Of a stretch of 64,000 nt of DNA, positions 35,057-44,450 are shown one piece after another. The notes beneath the pieces are model-generated. The model was not told the origin of the DNA. It saw nothing but the letters and a program-made list of their open reading frames with translations, and did not search any database. Source of the stretch: Paenibacillus gyeongsangnamensis (GTDB lineage: Bacteria; Bacillota; Bacilli; Paenibacillales; NBRC-103111); NCBI RefSeq assembly GCF_027533625.1, contig NZ_JAQAGZ010000019.1:122635-186634 (forward strand). The letters are read 5' to 3'. The first letter of the stretch is position 1; each line of letters opens with the position of its first letter. A program made the translations under genes and the position numbers.

Positions 35057-35100
35057 TAGACCCTCTGGAGGTTCCGGCCGAACCTCTGTCTCTGGAGCAT

Positions 35101-35256
35101 TTTAAAATCGGTTCGATGGAAATGTACCAGTTTGCTTTGCAGGATCTGATGAAACAAATTCACAACGCCGGTACGGTAAAACCCCGGATAGAAAACGGCA
35201 TTATATTGGAACGTTCCTTTTTGATTGAGCAGTCCCAGGCTTATTTTTCCTTCTGA
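35101..35256 (+). pseudogene. Internally deleted paralogue of the gene at 37541
   Basis: The frame ends HFKIGSMEMYQF - deletion - ...ERSFLIEQSQAYFSF. The 37541 protein has KIGSMEVFRF near its start and ERSYLMEHSQSYFSF at its end, with about 90 residues between. Here those residues, the start region and the riboswitch terminator are gone. An ATG at 35122 remains, but its upstream spacing is poor. I read it as a dead copy of the riboswitch cassette. Confidence 0.65.
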
Positions 35257-35291
35257 GAAGGATCAATCTAACAATTCGAGGGGTGGTCAAA

Positions 35292-35672
35292 ATGATGATT
35301 GAGATGCAAAAATTAATGGCCGATGCTTACTTGCAATGCGAATCCGAGCTTTTGGAGCCGCGTTCCACGGAAATCGACGTGCGGATTAACCGCAATCATG
35401 CCTTCATTATCGTCAAAAGGATTCCGGCTACGGGACAGAAAACGTCCGACCTTATCCGATCCGCCGAGGATACGAACGGCATCAGAAAAGCATTCAGCGG
35501 CGTAGAAAGAAAGCAGTTCTACAGCATGTTGATTCATAAATTAACCGAGGTTACAGGCTGCCGGATTACGTCCGTTCAAACCGGCGTATCAGTCGATGCC
35601 GGAGAAAACATAGAGATGATACACTTTGATTGCGATCTAGAAAGCAAGTGCTCCAATGGATTTACTGGTTAA
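35292..35672 (+). CDS. DUF2294-like protein
   Basis: About 126 aa. The order of elements (an N-terminal helix, a STEIDVRINRNHAFIIVKRI strand pair, then FYSMLIHKLTEVTGCRITSV and VSVDAGENIEMIHF) resembles DUF2294 proteins, which are small alpha/beta proteins of unknown role in Firmicutes. Assignment by pattern only. It follows the broken riboswitch cassette 1 by 36 bp, so it may belong to the c-di-AMP-controlled transcript. Confidence 0.55.
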   Translation: MMIEMQKLMADAYLQCESELLEPRSTEIDVRINRNHAFIIVKRIPATGQKTSDLIRSAEDTNGIRKAFSGVERKQFYSMLIHKLTEVTGCRITSVQTGVSVDAGENIEMIHFDCDLESKCSNGFTG

Positions 35673-35698
35673 CTTCGCGATTGCCGGAAATTCGCAGC

Positions 35699-35941
35699 AT
35701 GCAGCACTTGAAAAAGCGGACGTACAGGTCTGGAGCCGTCCTCCTGTTCGCCGTTTTTTTGCTTTTGAGCATCAGTCGCGCCCGTGTGGTTCCCGGCGGT
35801 TCCTTTTCCGCAAACGGGCTGGTCATCATTCTTTGCTTCAGTGTTCTCCTTATGAACAGCAAGCAAGCTTTTAAAATAGCGTGTTTATCCGGATTGATTT
35901 TTTCTTGCTGTCTATTGGGTTTGGAATTACTGATCCGTTAG
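35699..35941 (+). CDS. Small two-helix membrane protein
   Basis: About 80 aa from MQHLKKRTYRSG. Two hydrophobic helices, AVLLFAVFLLLSI and FKIACLSGLIFSCCLLGLEL, with a short loop between. There is no strong RBS. Its frame is open back into the preceding gene, so it may be coupled to it or be a remnant. No family recognised. Confidence 0.35.
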   Translation: MQHLKKRTYRSGAVLLFAVFLLLSISRARVVPGGSFSANGLVIILCFSVLLMNSKQAFKIACLSGLIFSCCLLGLELLIR

Positions 35942-36003
35942 CATCTCACATTGGCGTTACCGACGATCAGAAAATTTTCATCGCAAACCGGAGGTATTCT
36001 GTA

Positions 36004-36865
36004 GTGTATATTAACAAGCAGGTGTTTCCTCTAAAACAGCTTGCCGCCATTATGTTGGGAACAGCTATTTTCGCTTTCGGCCTACATTATTTTGTTATCC
36101 CCAATAAATTGATGGAGGGGGGGCTTACCGGGATATCTTTACTGCTTTTTTATGCGTTATCGCTGCCTCCTTCTGTTACAACATTTTTGTTGAATATCCC
36201 TCTTCTTCTTCTAGGATGGAAATATATGGGGCACCAAAGAATGATTTATACCATATACGGTACTCTTTCCTTATCGGTATTTTTATGGCTGATGGAGATG
36301 GTGATCGGCCATGGTTGGATAGTACCGCTAGTGAACCCCGAGGATTATTTTCTAGTTACTTTATATGCCGGTGTTACAATAGGATTGGGTTTAGGTATCG
36401 TATTCAGGTTTGGAGGAACGACGGGCGGAGTCGATATCATTGCTTATTTGGGCAGCAAGTGGTGGAAGCTGAGCATGGGCCAGATTATTTTAGCACTGGA
36501 TGCTTCGGTTATCGGTCTCTCCCTTCTCTATATTCCGAAGGAAAAGGTGCTTTACACGATTGTTGCAGTGTTTATTGCGTCGCGAATGATCGATTTTATT
36601 ACGGAAGGGGCGTATGAAGCGAGGGCCTTTTCGATTATCACCCATAAGGGACAGGCAGTTTGCGAAGCGATCTCCCGGGAACTCGAACGGGGTTCAACTC
36701 TTATTCCCGCAAAAGGGGGATTCTCTTTGGAAAGTAAAGAACTCGTTTATTGCATTGTTTCCAGGCAGGAAATTGGACGCTTAGGTGAAGGAGGCTGACC
36801 CCCAAGCGTTTATCATTATTAGCAATGTACATGATGTATTGGGAAAGGGGTTCGAACGTGATTGA
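36004..36865 (+). pseudogene. YitT-family membrane protein, C-terminal frameshift
   Basis: GTG start with GGAGG 9 nt upstream. The frame runs 264 aa: YitT membrane part (LAAIMLGTAIFAFGLHYFVI, FRFGGTTGGVDIIAYL) and DUF2179 domain (AFSIITHKG...RGSTLIPAKGGFSLE...ELVYCIVSRQEI). It stops at 36798 with RLGEGG, but the next frame carries on as KEADPQAFIIISNVHDVLGK to 36865, which is the normal end of DUF2179. One base is missing near 36783. The domain loses its last 20 or so residues; the protein may still work, or the base may be an assembly error. Confidence 0.75.
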
Positions 36866-36925
36866 AAATGATACCATTCGCGGGAAATGAAAAAGCAGAT
36901 CGATGATATATCTCATTAGGATTTC

Positions 36926-36965
36926 CGAAAGGACAGACGAATGATTGCATTCGCCTGTCCTTTCG
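36926..36965. terminator. Terminator hairpin
   Basis: CGAAAGGACAG ... CTGTCCTTTCG with a long inner stem CGAATG/CATTCG, after the YitT gene. Confidence 0.65.
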
Positions 36966-37225
36966 AACGATTCGATGACCCACAGATAGAACGACAGCGA
37001 CATGGTGCCGAAAATCCTTGGAAACAATGATTTATCTCTAACTTCGATTTTCTACATCATACTCCCTATTTCTTTGGTTTTCTATATAATTATGAAAAGT
37101 AAAGATCCAAGCAGCATTATTATAGATAATATATGTCTCTATTAGATGAATCCGTTTCCATTAGAGAATAACATCAAAAAATCGTTAATAAACTCCCGAT
37201 TTCGGTTTTACTTTGCTTACGGTTC

Positions 37226-37416
37226 GGCGTATGATTCATTTCAATAACTTGATATTCTATTCAAAACGTTGAATTCCCGTACAGGGAAACGGGGGAACCG
37301 ACAGAAACCGGTCTATATGATGGTTTCACGGGGTGAATCCTTACGCTTGCATCACAAGCGCCAGGTAGGGCATTCTCAAGCCCGAATCCGACAGCTAACC
37401 TCGTAATCGTATTGAG
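37226..37416 (+). ncRNA. c-di-AMP riboswitch (ydaO-yuaA type), copy 2
   Basis: Core elements: ACAGGGAAACGGGGGAACCG, GGGGTGAATCC, TAGGGCATTCTCAAGCCC and GAATCCGACAGCTAACCTCG. It shares even its upstream flank (CGGCGTATGATNCAT, then TCAAYAAC) with copy 1, so the two cassettes arose by duplication. An intact terminator at 37461-37505 forms the expression platform, consistent with c-di-AMP turning the downstream genes off. Confidence 0.92.
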
Positions 37417-37460
37417 AGAGAACCGCAATTAGGCCTCTGCAGACGTTTATTAGCTGTGCA

Positions 37461-37505
37461 AGAAGCCCAAGAGCAGAGTTTCTCTGCTCTCGGGCTTCTT
37501 TTGTT
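37461..37505 (+). terminator. Riboswitch-controlled terminator
   Basis: AGAAGCCC-AGAGCAGAG - TTT - CTCTGCTCT-GGGCTTCT followed by TTTGTT, 45 bp after the aptamer and 36 bp before the gene. Confidence 0.9.
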
Positions 37506-37540
37506 ATGTTTACCTTATATAAATGAGGAGAGTGGCAAGC

Positions 37541-37987
37541 ATGTTGGAAATAGTGGATCCGTTACCCGTTTTGAAGGATATAAGATTACTAAACGGTAAG
37601 ATCGGCTCAATGGAAGTGTTTCGATTTGATTGCGAACTGATCAAAATCCGTATCCCCGGGAACAGCTGCGATTGCAACTGCGGGCTACTTAAAATATCGA
37701 GCAAAGGCGTGTACGGCTGGGGAGAATATATTTTGCCTTATAATACAAAATCGTTCGACCTCGTCCAGTGGGCTTCCGTCTTTACGAATCTCAAAGGTCT
37801 CTCCATTCCCGAGGCCTTCCAATACATTCAAAGCAAAGACGCAGCATGGGGAAATATTAGAAGAGAACTAGCCGAATCTGCTTTGACAGATCTGGCTTCC
37901 AAACTTATTTCCCCACAAAAACACAAAGAATTGACAGTAGAGCGATCTTATTTAATGGAGCATTCCCAATCGTATTTTTCATTCTAA
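37541..37987 (+). CDS. Hypothetical protein under c-di-AMP riboswitch control
   Basis: 148 aa from the ATG at 37541 (GAGGAGAG upstream). The order VRI-like strands, GVYGWGEYILPYN, LKGLSIPEAF and WGNIRRELAESALTDLASKL recalls the N-terminal capping domain of enolase-superfamily enzymes, but no barrel follows. It ends VERSYLMEHSQSYFSF, a tail shared with the dead copy at 35101. A Cys-rich patch (NSCDCNCG) could bind metal. It lies between the riboswitch and kdpB, so a role in potassium or c-di-AMP physiology is plausible but unproven. Confidence 0.7.
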   Translation: MLEIVDPLPVLKDIRLLNGKIGSMEVFRFDCELIKIRIPGNSCDCNCGLLKISSKGVYGWGEYILPYNTKSFDLVQWASVFTNLKGLSIPEAFQYIQSKDAAWGNIRRELAESALTDLASKLISPQKHKELTVERSYLMEHSQSYFSF

Positions 37988-38012
37988 TACTGAAGCATAA
38001 CAAGGTGAATCT

Positions 38013-39067
38013 ATGAATCAGGAATTGAAAAAACCATTGGGCCCTCTACTGCTTCAGGCGCTTCTGAAAAGCTTTATGAAGCTGAATCCAAAGCAAATGA
38101 TAAAAAAACCCGTTCTGTTCGTATTGGAGAATGTAACGATACTGATTGCACTCATGATCATGTTTCCTGCATTTCGGTACCGAGCATCAGATAGGTTACA
38201 ACATCATTGTTTGTTTGATTTTGCTTTTTACGATTCTGTTTGCTAACTTTGCCGAAGCGTTGGCCGAAGGACGGGGCAAGGCGCACGCAGACAGCTTGAT
38301 CAAAAAAAGAAATATGCTGACAGCGAAGAGGGTCTGCAAGGATGGTTCATTCCAAGCCGTCGGTACCATTTGCAACTATGTCATGCTCCGCGGCGGGATT
38401 CTCCCAGCCGACCTTCAAGAGAAAAGCGACGCGATCGCCCGACTAGGCGGCACCCCCCTTGCGGTAAGCCTGAACAACCAGATTGTCGGACTAATCTATT
38501 TGAAAGATACGATCAAGCCGGAGGACAAGATCAGCATCGTTCGTTCTGAGCAAATGCAAGGGAAGCTCGTCGCCATGACCGGCGACGGCTTGAACGATGC
38601 TCCAGCGCTAGCCCAAGCCGATGTGGGAATTGCTATGAACAGCGGGACGGCTGCGGCCAAAGAAGCAGCCAATATGGTTGATTTGGATTCCGATGCCACG
38701 AAATATTGGATGTTATCTCGATCGGCAAGCAGTTGCTGATTACCCGCGGTGCCATTACGACTTTCAGCATCGCTAATGACTTCTCCAAATATTTTGCGAT
38801 ACTCCCCGCCATGTTCACGGGGGTTATCCCCGAACTTCAAGCGTTCAATATTATGCGGTTGCAATCGCCGACAAGTGCGTGCTGTCTGCGCTCATTTTCA
38901 ATGCGGTGATCATCCCATTATTGATACCTCTCGCTTTACGAGGAGTCAAATACAAGCCTATGGAAGCGAATCGGCTCCTATTCCGTAATATTGTTATCTA
39001 TGGCCTAGGGGGCATCATCTTTCCGTTTATCGGAATCAAGCTGATCGATATGCTCCTAAGTTTATAA
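38013..39067 (+). pseudogene. kdpB, potassium-transport ATPase B subunit, heavily decayed
   Basis: The pieces fit KdpB in order: start ELKKPLGPLLLQALLKSFMK; AEGRGKAHADSLIKKRN; RLGGTPLAVSLNNQIVGLIY; VAMTGDGLNDAPALAQADVG; ITTFSIANDFSKYFAILPAM; end RNIVIYGLGGIIFPFIGIKL. The stretch with the phosphorylation motif DKTGT is deleted, as is the stretch before EDKISIV. At least three frameshifts remain. Normal KdpB has about 680 aa; about 350 codons survive. kdpA and kdpC are absent. It lies 25 bp after the riboswitch-controlled gene, so the Kdp system was probably a c-di-AMP target that has been lost. Confidence 0.85.
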
Positions 39068-39094
39068 TGATTTTGCACAGAATCGAGGTCCACC

Positions 39095-41371
39095 ATGATA
39101 AAGCTTTTGGCGCTGCGGATCGTAGCTATATATTTGTTGCTGGCTTGTTTGTTTCAAATCGGTTATATTGACGGCGTCTCTAATGTTATGCTCAGCATCG
39201 CGGGCATCCTCACTACCGCTGGTTTTCTTTATTTTGCGATTCGTCGTAACCTGGAACTCTTCAGCCGGAAGGAAGCAGTTTTCTGGAAACGCGAGGAGAA
39301 CAAGCTACGTTCCACGCTGGAAAGCATCCAGGACGGTTATTACGAAACGAATATGGAAGGAAATTTGGTGCTTTTCAACCATGCTCTCGTCGACATATTG
39401 GGTCTGCCTGAAGACGAGCTGCGGGAACGTAATATTACGGAATTTATGAGTATGGAAGATGCTCGAAAGTTGAAGCAAACGAATCAGTGGGTATCCCATA
39501 CCGGAACAGCGGTCAACTGTGTGGGGTGGGAAGTGATCCGCTGGGACGGCACACGTAAGTCCGTTGAAGGATCCATCGTACTGATTCGTGAATCGGAGGG
39601 CGGTAGACCGACAGGCTACCGCGGCATTATCCGGGATATTACAGAACGTAAAGATTCCGAAAGGATGCTTGAAGAGAGCCAGTACCGCTATAAATCTTTG
39701 TTCGACCATAATCCGGATCTAGTCTGTTCTATCGGATTCGACGGAACATTCACCACGATGAACCCGTCTACAGAGAAAATAACGGGATATTCGGCGAACC
39801 AGTTAATGGGCAGGACTTGGAGCCATCTGCTGGGTACGGGCAGTAAGCTCAGAATGCTTCGTTATTTTGTACGGGCAAAGAGGGGCATTTCCTCCAGCTT
39901 CGAAATATCTGTTCAGCATAAACACGGGTATAACGTAGATTTGCAAATCCGGCTCGTACCTATTATTATCGATAATCAGGTTGTTGGCGTCTTTGCCATC
40001 GGTAAAGATATTACAGAGCATAAACAAGCGGAAGAAACGATCAATCACATGGCTTACCACGATGCACTAACAGATTTGCCCAACAGACGGCTCTTTATCG
40101 AGCAGTTGACTTTAGGATTGGTGCAAGCTGAGCGAGGGAGTTACAAGCTTGCGGTAATGTTTCTTGATCTAGATCGTTTCAAATATATTAACGATTCTTT
40201 GGGGCATACGTTCGGCGATCGTCTGCTGCAAACCATTGCAGACAGGCTGCATCAATGTATCAGTACGACTGGAATGATCGCTCGAATGGGCGGCGATGAA
40301 TTCACCATTCTGCTACCTGTCGTTATCGATGAAAATACCGTTGTGCAAACAGCTGAAAGCATCATAGAAGCGATCAACCAACCTATTCTGATCGATGGCC
40401 GAGAGTGTTCCGTCACAACGAGCATCGGCATTAGTTTATACCCCGATGACGGGAGCGACGCCCAAACGTTAATGATGAACGCCGATGCTGCAATGTATCG
40501 TTCGAAAGAGATCAACCGGAACACGTATGAGTTCTTTAACCCCGTCATGAGCGTTCAAGCGTCCGAACGGCTCGAGGTAGCACAAGAGCTTCACAAGGCG
40601 CTGGATAGAAATGAATTTGTGTTGGTTTACCAGCCTCAGTTGCATTTCGAATCGGGACAAATTACAGGTGTGGAAGCGCTTGTCCGTTGGCAGCACCCGA
40701 GACGGGGCATGGTTTCTCCTGTCGAGTTTATCCCTCTTGCCGAGGAAACAGGGATGATCGTGCCGATCGGTGAGTGGGTGCTGCGTACGGCATGCCGGCA
40801 AAATAAAGCATGGCAGGATGCGGGTTATGGTCCGATGCGTGTAGCGGTGAATCTGTCTGCTTATCAATTCAAGCAATCTAACATTGTGCAGAAAGTTGAC
40901 GAGATTTTGCAGGAGACTGGACTCAAGCCGGAATATCTGGAGCTTGAGATTACGGAAAGCATCTCCATGCAAAATGCCGATTATGTTATCGAAACCCTTG
41001 ATCAATTGAACCGGCTTGGCATCCAAATTTCTATTGATGACTTCGGTACCGGCTATTCTTCACTCAGTTATCTTCGGGACTTTCCGATCCATCGGTTGAA
41101 AATCGATAGGTCTTTTGTAAATGATATTACCGCCAGTGACGGTGACGCCGTCATAGCCGCATCCATTATTGCGATGGCCAGAAGCTTGAATCTGGAAGTC
41201 ATTGCTGAAGGAGTGGAAACGGAGAAGCAATTCGAGTTTCTGCTCAGCAAGGGTTGCAATGAAATGCAAGGATATTTCATCAGCAAACCGCTACCGGCGG
41301 AAGCGATAACAGACCGGTTATTGATAAACAAGATAACCGCCACAGGACATACATTCATGCAAAACAATTGA
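39095..41371 (+). CDS. Membrane PAS-PAS-GGDEF-EAL protein (c-di-GMP turnover)
   Basis: 758 aa. Two N-terminal helices (residues 6-50), two PAS domains (about 70-190 and 195-315), then GGDEF (about 320-485) with intact ARMGGDEF and no RxxD inhibitory site, then EAL (about 500-745). The EAL residues are all present: EALVRW, NLSAYQF, ELEITES, DDFGTGYSS, KIDRSFV, AEGVE and the QGYFISKPL loop. It could make or degrade c-di-GMP, with PAS sensing choosing. It follows the broken kdpB by 27 bp, likely by chance. Confidence 0.93.
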   Translation: MIKLLALRIVAIYLLLACLFQIGYIDGVSNVMLSIAGILTTAGFLYFAIRRNLELFSRKEAVFWKREENKLRSTLESIQDGYYETNMEGNLVLFNHALVDILGLPEDELRERNITEFMSMEDARKLKQTNQWVSHTGTAVNCVGWEVIRWDGTRKSVEGSIVLIRESEGGRPTGYRGIIRDITERKDSERMLEESQYRYKSLFDHNPDLVCSIGFDGTFTTMNPSTEKITGYSANQLMGRTWSHLLGTGSKLRMLRYFVRAKRGISSSFEISVQHKHGYNVDLQIRLVPIIIDNQVVGVFAIGKDITEHKQAEETINHMAYHDALTDLPNRRLFIEQLTLGLVQAERGSYKLAVMFLDLDRFKYINDSLGHTFGDRLLQTIADRLHQCISTTGMIARMGGDEFTILLPVVIDENTVVQTAESIIEAINQPILIDGRECSVTTSIGISLYPDDGSDAQTLMMNADAAMYRSKEINRNTYEFFNPVMSVQASERLEVAQELHKALDRNEFVLVYQPQLHFESGQITGVEALVRWQHPRRGMVSPVEFIPLAEETGMIVPIGEWVLRTACRQNKAWQDAGYGPMRVAVNLSAYQFKQSNIVQKVDEILQETGLKPEYLELEITESISMQNADYVIETLDQLNRLGIQISIDDFGTGYSSLSYLRDFPIHRLKIDRSFVNDITASDGDAVIAASIIAMARSLNLEVIAEGVETEKQFEFLLSKGCNEMQGYFISKPLPAEAITDRLLINKITATGHTFMQNN

Positions 41372-41399
41372 AAATCCATTAGATTTTCGTTATTTTCCA

Positions 41400-41506
41400 T
41401 CCTTGCTTAAAATTATTCCGACGTCTCAGCAGTTTCATGTTCACCATAACGAGAGCGCGGCCAATGCCTACGCGTTGTCTCATGCCGCCTGACAGTAATA
41501 ACACCT
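41400..41506 (-). pseudogene. ABC ATPase fragment
   Basis: One frame reads LLSGGMRQRVGIGRALVM, the ABC signature and the following helix, then unrelated sequence. It lies just after the broken permease, as expected for the last gene of a nitrate/taurine-type operon that was cut. Confidence 0.6.
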
Positions 41507-43005
41507 CTATTCCAGATGATATTTTTTTTCTGAGATAGCATACAACTTCCGCCATACTAAACGGTTTAAAAGCACAACTATCAAGCACATAACAATAATT
41601 CCCCATATGATTTGGGGCCAATCCCCATTTGTTGTTGCCTGGGCGATAAACGAGCCTAATCCAGACGCTTTTAAAGTGTCATCTTTCCAAGATACAAGCT
41701 CGGAGACGATACTTGCATTCCAGGCTCCTCCACTAGCTGTAATACATCCTGTAACGAGAAACGGAAATATACTGGGTAAAATTAATTTCGTCCATATTTG
41801 CGGGCGGGTCAGTCGCAAAATAGCGGCGGCTTCTTTCAAATCAGAAGGAATAGCCATCGCTCCGGCAATCACGTTGAACAGGATGTACCATTGTGTACCC
41901 AACATCATGAGAGGAATGGCACCTATGTTCATGCTGACTCCAATTTTCAGATATAGAATCGTAAACAAAGGGAATGCCATATTTGCCGGAAAAGAAGCCA
42001 GTACCTGTACAATGGGCTGTGCAAACCTAGAAAGTCTAGGTTTCATACCGATAATAACACCTCAGGAACCGTCCATAGTACTGCGAAAACTGTTGATACG
42101 AATACCCGAAGGGCTGTTTCCAATCCGAGTACAACAACCCTAAGTAATTCATTCGAGCTTAGCTGCATGATTTCAAGAACAGCTTCATAGACATACTTGG
42201 CAACCAGCACGATGACAATGAGCCAAATGATCCAGATCACCAATCTGGACACAAGAGACGGCGGTTTAGGCCAATGGATGGATGGACTTCTTTTTCTGAA
42301 ATTACTTGTTAAATCATGAAAGAAAGTTCCTACTGAAAGATTGACATACCGAATGAATCTCGCGCGTTTAATAATGTCATAAACCCAAGATTTCGGCACT
42401 TCATTTGCTTCTGATTGCTCATTCTTAAACTTCTGTGCCCAAGCGACAAGGGGACGCCAAAACAACTGATCTACAAGGCATATCAAGATGACAATGGTGA
42501 TAATAGAATATACAATGGCCTTTACATCACCTTGGTCAGCGGCCATTGCCATGTACGAGCCGATCCCAGGCAAATGAATATTTTGATTCAACACGCTGAT
42601 CGATTCGCTTGCCGCGAGAAAGAACCAACCTCCGCCAAATGACATCATGCTGTTCCAAACTAATCCGATCATGGAGAAAGGAACTTCGAGTTTTGTAAAT
42701 CGAGACCATACACCGAGACGATGAATATTTGCAGCTTCGTTTAAAGGACGTGGAATCGTCGCAAGTGAGTGATAAAAACTGAATGTCATGTTCCAAACCT
42801 GACCCGTAAAAATAGCAAAAATCGAAGCACATTCAACACCAAGCAAACTCCCGGGAAATAAAGCCATGAACATCAACACGGTTACCGAAAGGAAACCTAA
42901 CACCGGTACTGACTGCAAGATGTCGATGGCAGGAATCATGATTTTTTCAGCAATGCGGTTATAAGGTAAGTCCACGAACCTTAGCGTTCTGCCGGCTGTA
43001 GTCAA
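41507..43005 (-). pseudogene. Fused NitT/TauT-type ABC permease, truncated and frameshifted
   Basis: Two overlapping frames make one fused permease: IMIPAIDILQSVPVLGFLSV ... EAANIHRLGVWSRF in 43005-42043, then after a base change at WTVPEV|GVIIGMKPRLSR the second half with DLKEAAAILRLTRPQIW to 41507. The N-terminal helix region is missing: GRTLR jumps to FVDLPYNRIAEK. The upstream neighbour is an unrelated fragment. Normally such proteins have about 570 aa. Confidence 0.75.
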
Positions 43006-43009
43006 TCCA

Positions 43010-43336
43010 AAAGGCTTCTTCGCACACTCGGATCACGCGTACAGTGGTTCGTTCCTGGCTGCACTTGGATTTAACGATCCGGTCAAAAACAATACGGCTT
43101 ATCCACAGCTAACCCTGGAACAGCTGGCCGAAACGAACCCGCAGGTGTTATTCCTGATGCCGACGGATAAAGAAACGATCATCAAGCAATGGGAAACGAA
43201 CCCTGTTTGGAAAAAGATCGACGCTGTCGCGAACAACAAAGTGTTCACTGTCGAACGCCGCGACTGGTCTTTATCCCGCGGGTTGCTCGGTTCTGAGAAA
43301 ATGCTTGAGGATATTGTGAAAAATTTGGGAGAATAA
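43010..43336 (+). pseudogene. Siderophore-binding protein (FecB-like), C-terminal piece
   Basis: About 108 codons: AHSDHAYSGSFLAALGFNDP, LTLEQLAETNPQVLFLMPTD, ANNKVFTVERRDWSLSRGL. This is the second lobe of an iron-siderophore binding lipoprotein. Signal peptide and first lobe are absent. The DNA joins the opposite-strand permease fragment near 43005. Confidence 0.8.
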
Positions 43337-43340
43337 CGGC

Positions 43341-44450
43341 ATGACGAAACCCAATCGATACGGAAAGCAGAGCCTAGAGCGGTCTCTGCTCTTCCTTTTT
43401 TCTATATCTAGCCTGTTATTGATCATTGGCCTCATCAGCAGCTTAAAATGGGGGCAAGCACCTGTTTCATGGTCAACGTTATACGAGGCCGTGACATTTC
43501 AGGGGCATGATAAAGCCCACTTGTACATCCAAACGCTGCGGCTGCCACGCGCATTGATGGCTTGTATTGCCGGGGCTCAGCTGGCGCTGGCAGGGCTTCT
43601 TACCCAGCTGACAACCAAAAACCCACTCGCCTCGCCGCACATCTTCGGCATCAATGCCGGAGCGGCCTTCGCCGTCGTGCTCGGCCTGATCGCCGTGCCC
43701 GGGTTTACGAATACGGGCTCCATTTTGTTTGCTTTTGCAGGGGTGGCGTTAGGCGCTGCACTGGTCTGGTCGCTTGCCGGAAATGGCCGTCAGCAATACA
43801 TCCGTTTAGCTTTAGCGGGCATCACCATTCATTTCCTGCTCGCTTCCCTTACGGAAGGGCTCATTATCTTCAATCAACAGGCCACCGACAGCATGATCTT
43901 CTGGCTTGTCGGCTCGCTGAGCCATATCACTTGGAAGGAGATCGGTTTCATCCTTCCTTTCTTCATCAGCGGGCTGCTGCTGTTTGCGCTGATGCTCCCT
44001 TCATTTCGCTTATTGCTGGTCGATGATGAAATCGCAGCCGGACTAGGTCAGCGTGTTGCGCTCGTGCGCGCCGTCAGCATACTGCTCGTTATCGTTCTCG
44101 CCGGGTCGGCAGTCGCTCTGTGCGGGCCTATCGGGTTTGTCTGCCTGATTGTCCCCCACATCGCACGCGCTTTGGCCGGCAGCAATCTTGCCGTTCTGGC
44201 GCCGCTCACGGCGCTGCTTGGGGGCGCACTTCTCGTATATGCCGATTTCATCGGCCGGTTCGTCGCTTTTCCTTACGAATCCCCCGTAGGCATCATTACG
44301 GCGGCGATCGGCGCCCCTTTCTTTATAAGCAAGGGGGTGCAACGTCGCGATGAGGAGAAAGAGCCTCTCACTAGCTGCCGCTTTCCTAGTGCTGATTGCT
44401 TTAGCCATGCTGTCCATTCGCGTGGGCGCTGTGCCGGTTCCATTCCATGA
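43341..44450 (+). CDS. Iron-siderophore ABC permease, FecC-like
   Basis: 369 aa, FecCD fold with about ten helices: LRLPRALMACIAGAQLALAG, NPLASPHIFGINAGAAF, and GPIGFVCLIVPHIARAL. It is the only full-length gene of the fec-like cluster. Relatives end near GAPFFISKGVQRR; here the frame continues 33 codons and overlaps the next gene by 101 nt, which suggests a lost stop codon. Without an intact binding protein or second permease it is probably non-functional. Confidence 0.8.
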   Translation: MTKPNRYGKQSLERSLLFLFSISSLLLIIGLISSLKWGQAPVSWSTLYEAVTFQGHDKAHLYIQTLRLPRALMACIAGAQLALAGLLTQLTTKNPLASPHIFGINAGAAFAVVLGLIAVPGFTNTGSILFAFAGVALGAALVWSLAGNGRQQYIRLALAGITIHFLLASLTEGLIIFNQQATDSMIFWLVGSLSHITWKEIGFILPFFISGLLLFALMLPSFRLLLVDDEIAAGLGQRVALVRAVSILLVIVLAGSAVALCGPIGFVCLIVPHIARALAGSNLAVLAPLTALLGGALLVYADFIGRFVAFPYESPVGIITAAIGAPFFISKGVQRRDEEKEPLTSCRFPSADCFSHAVHSRGRCAGSIP

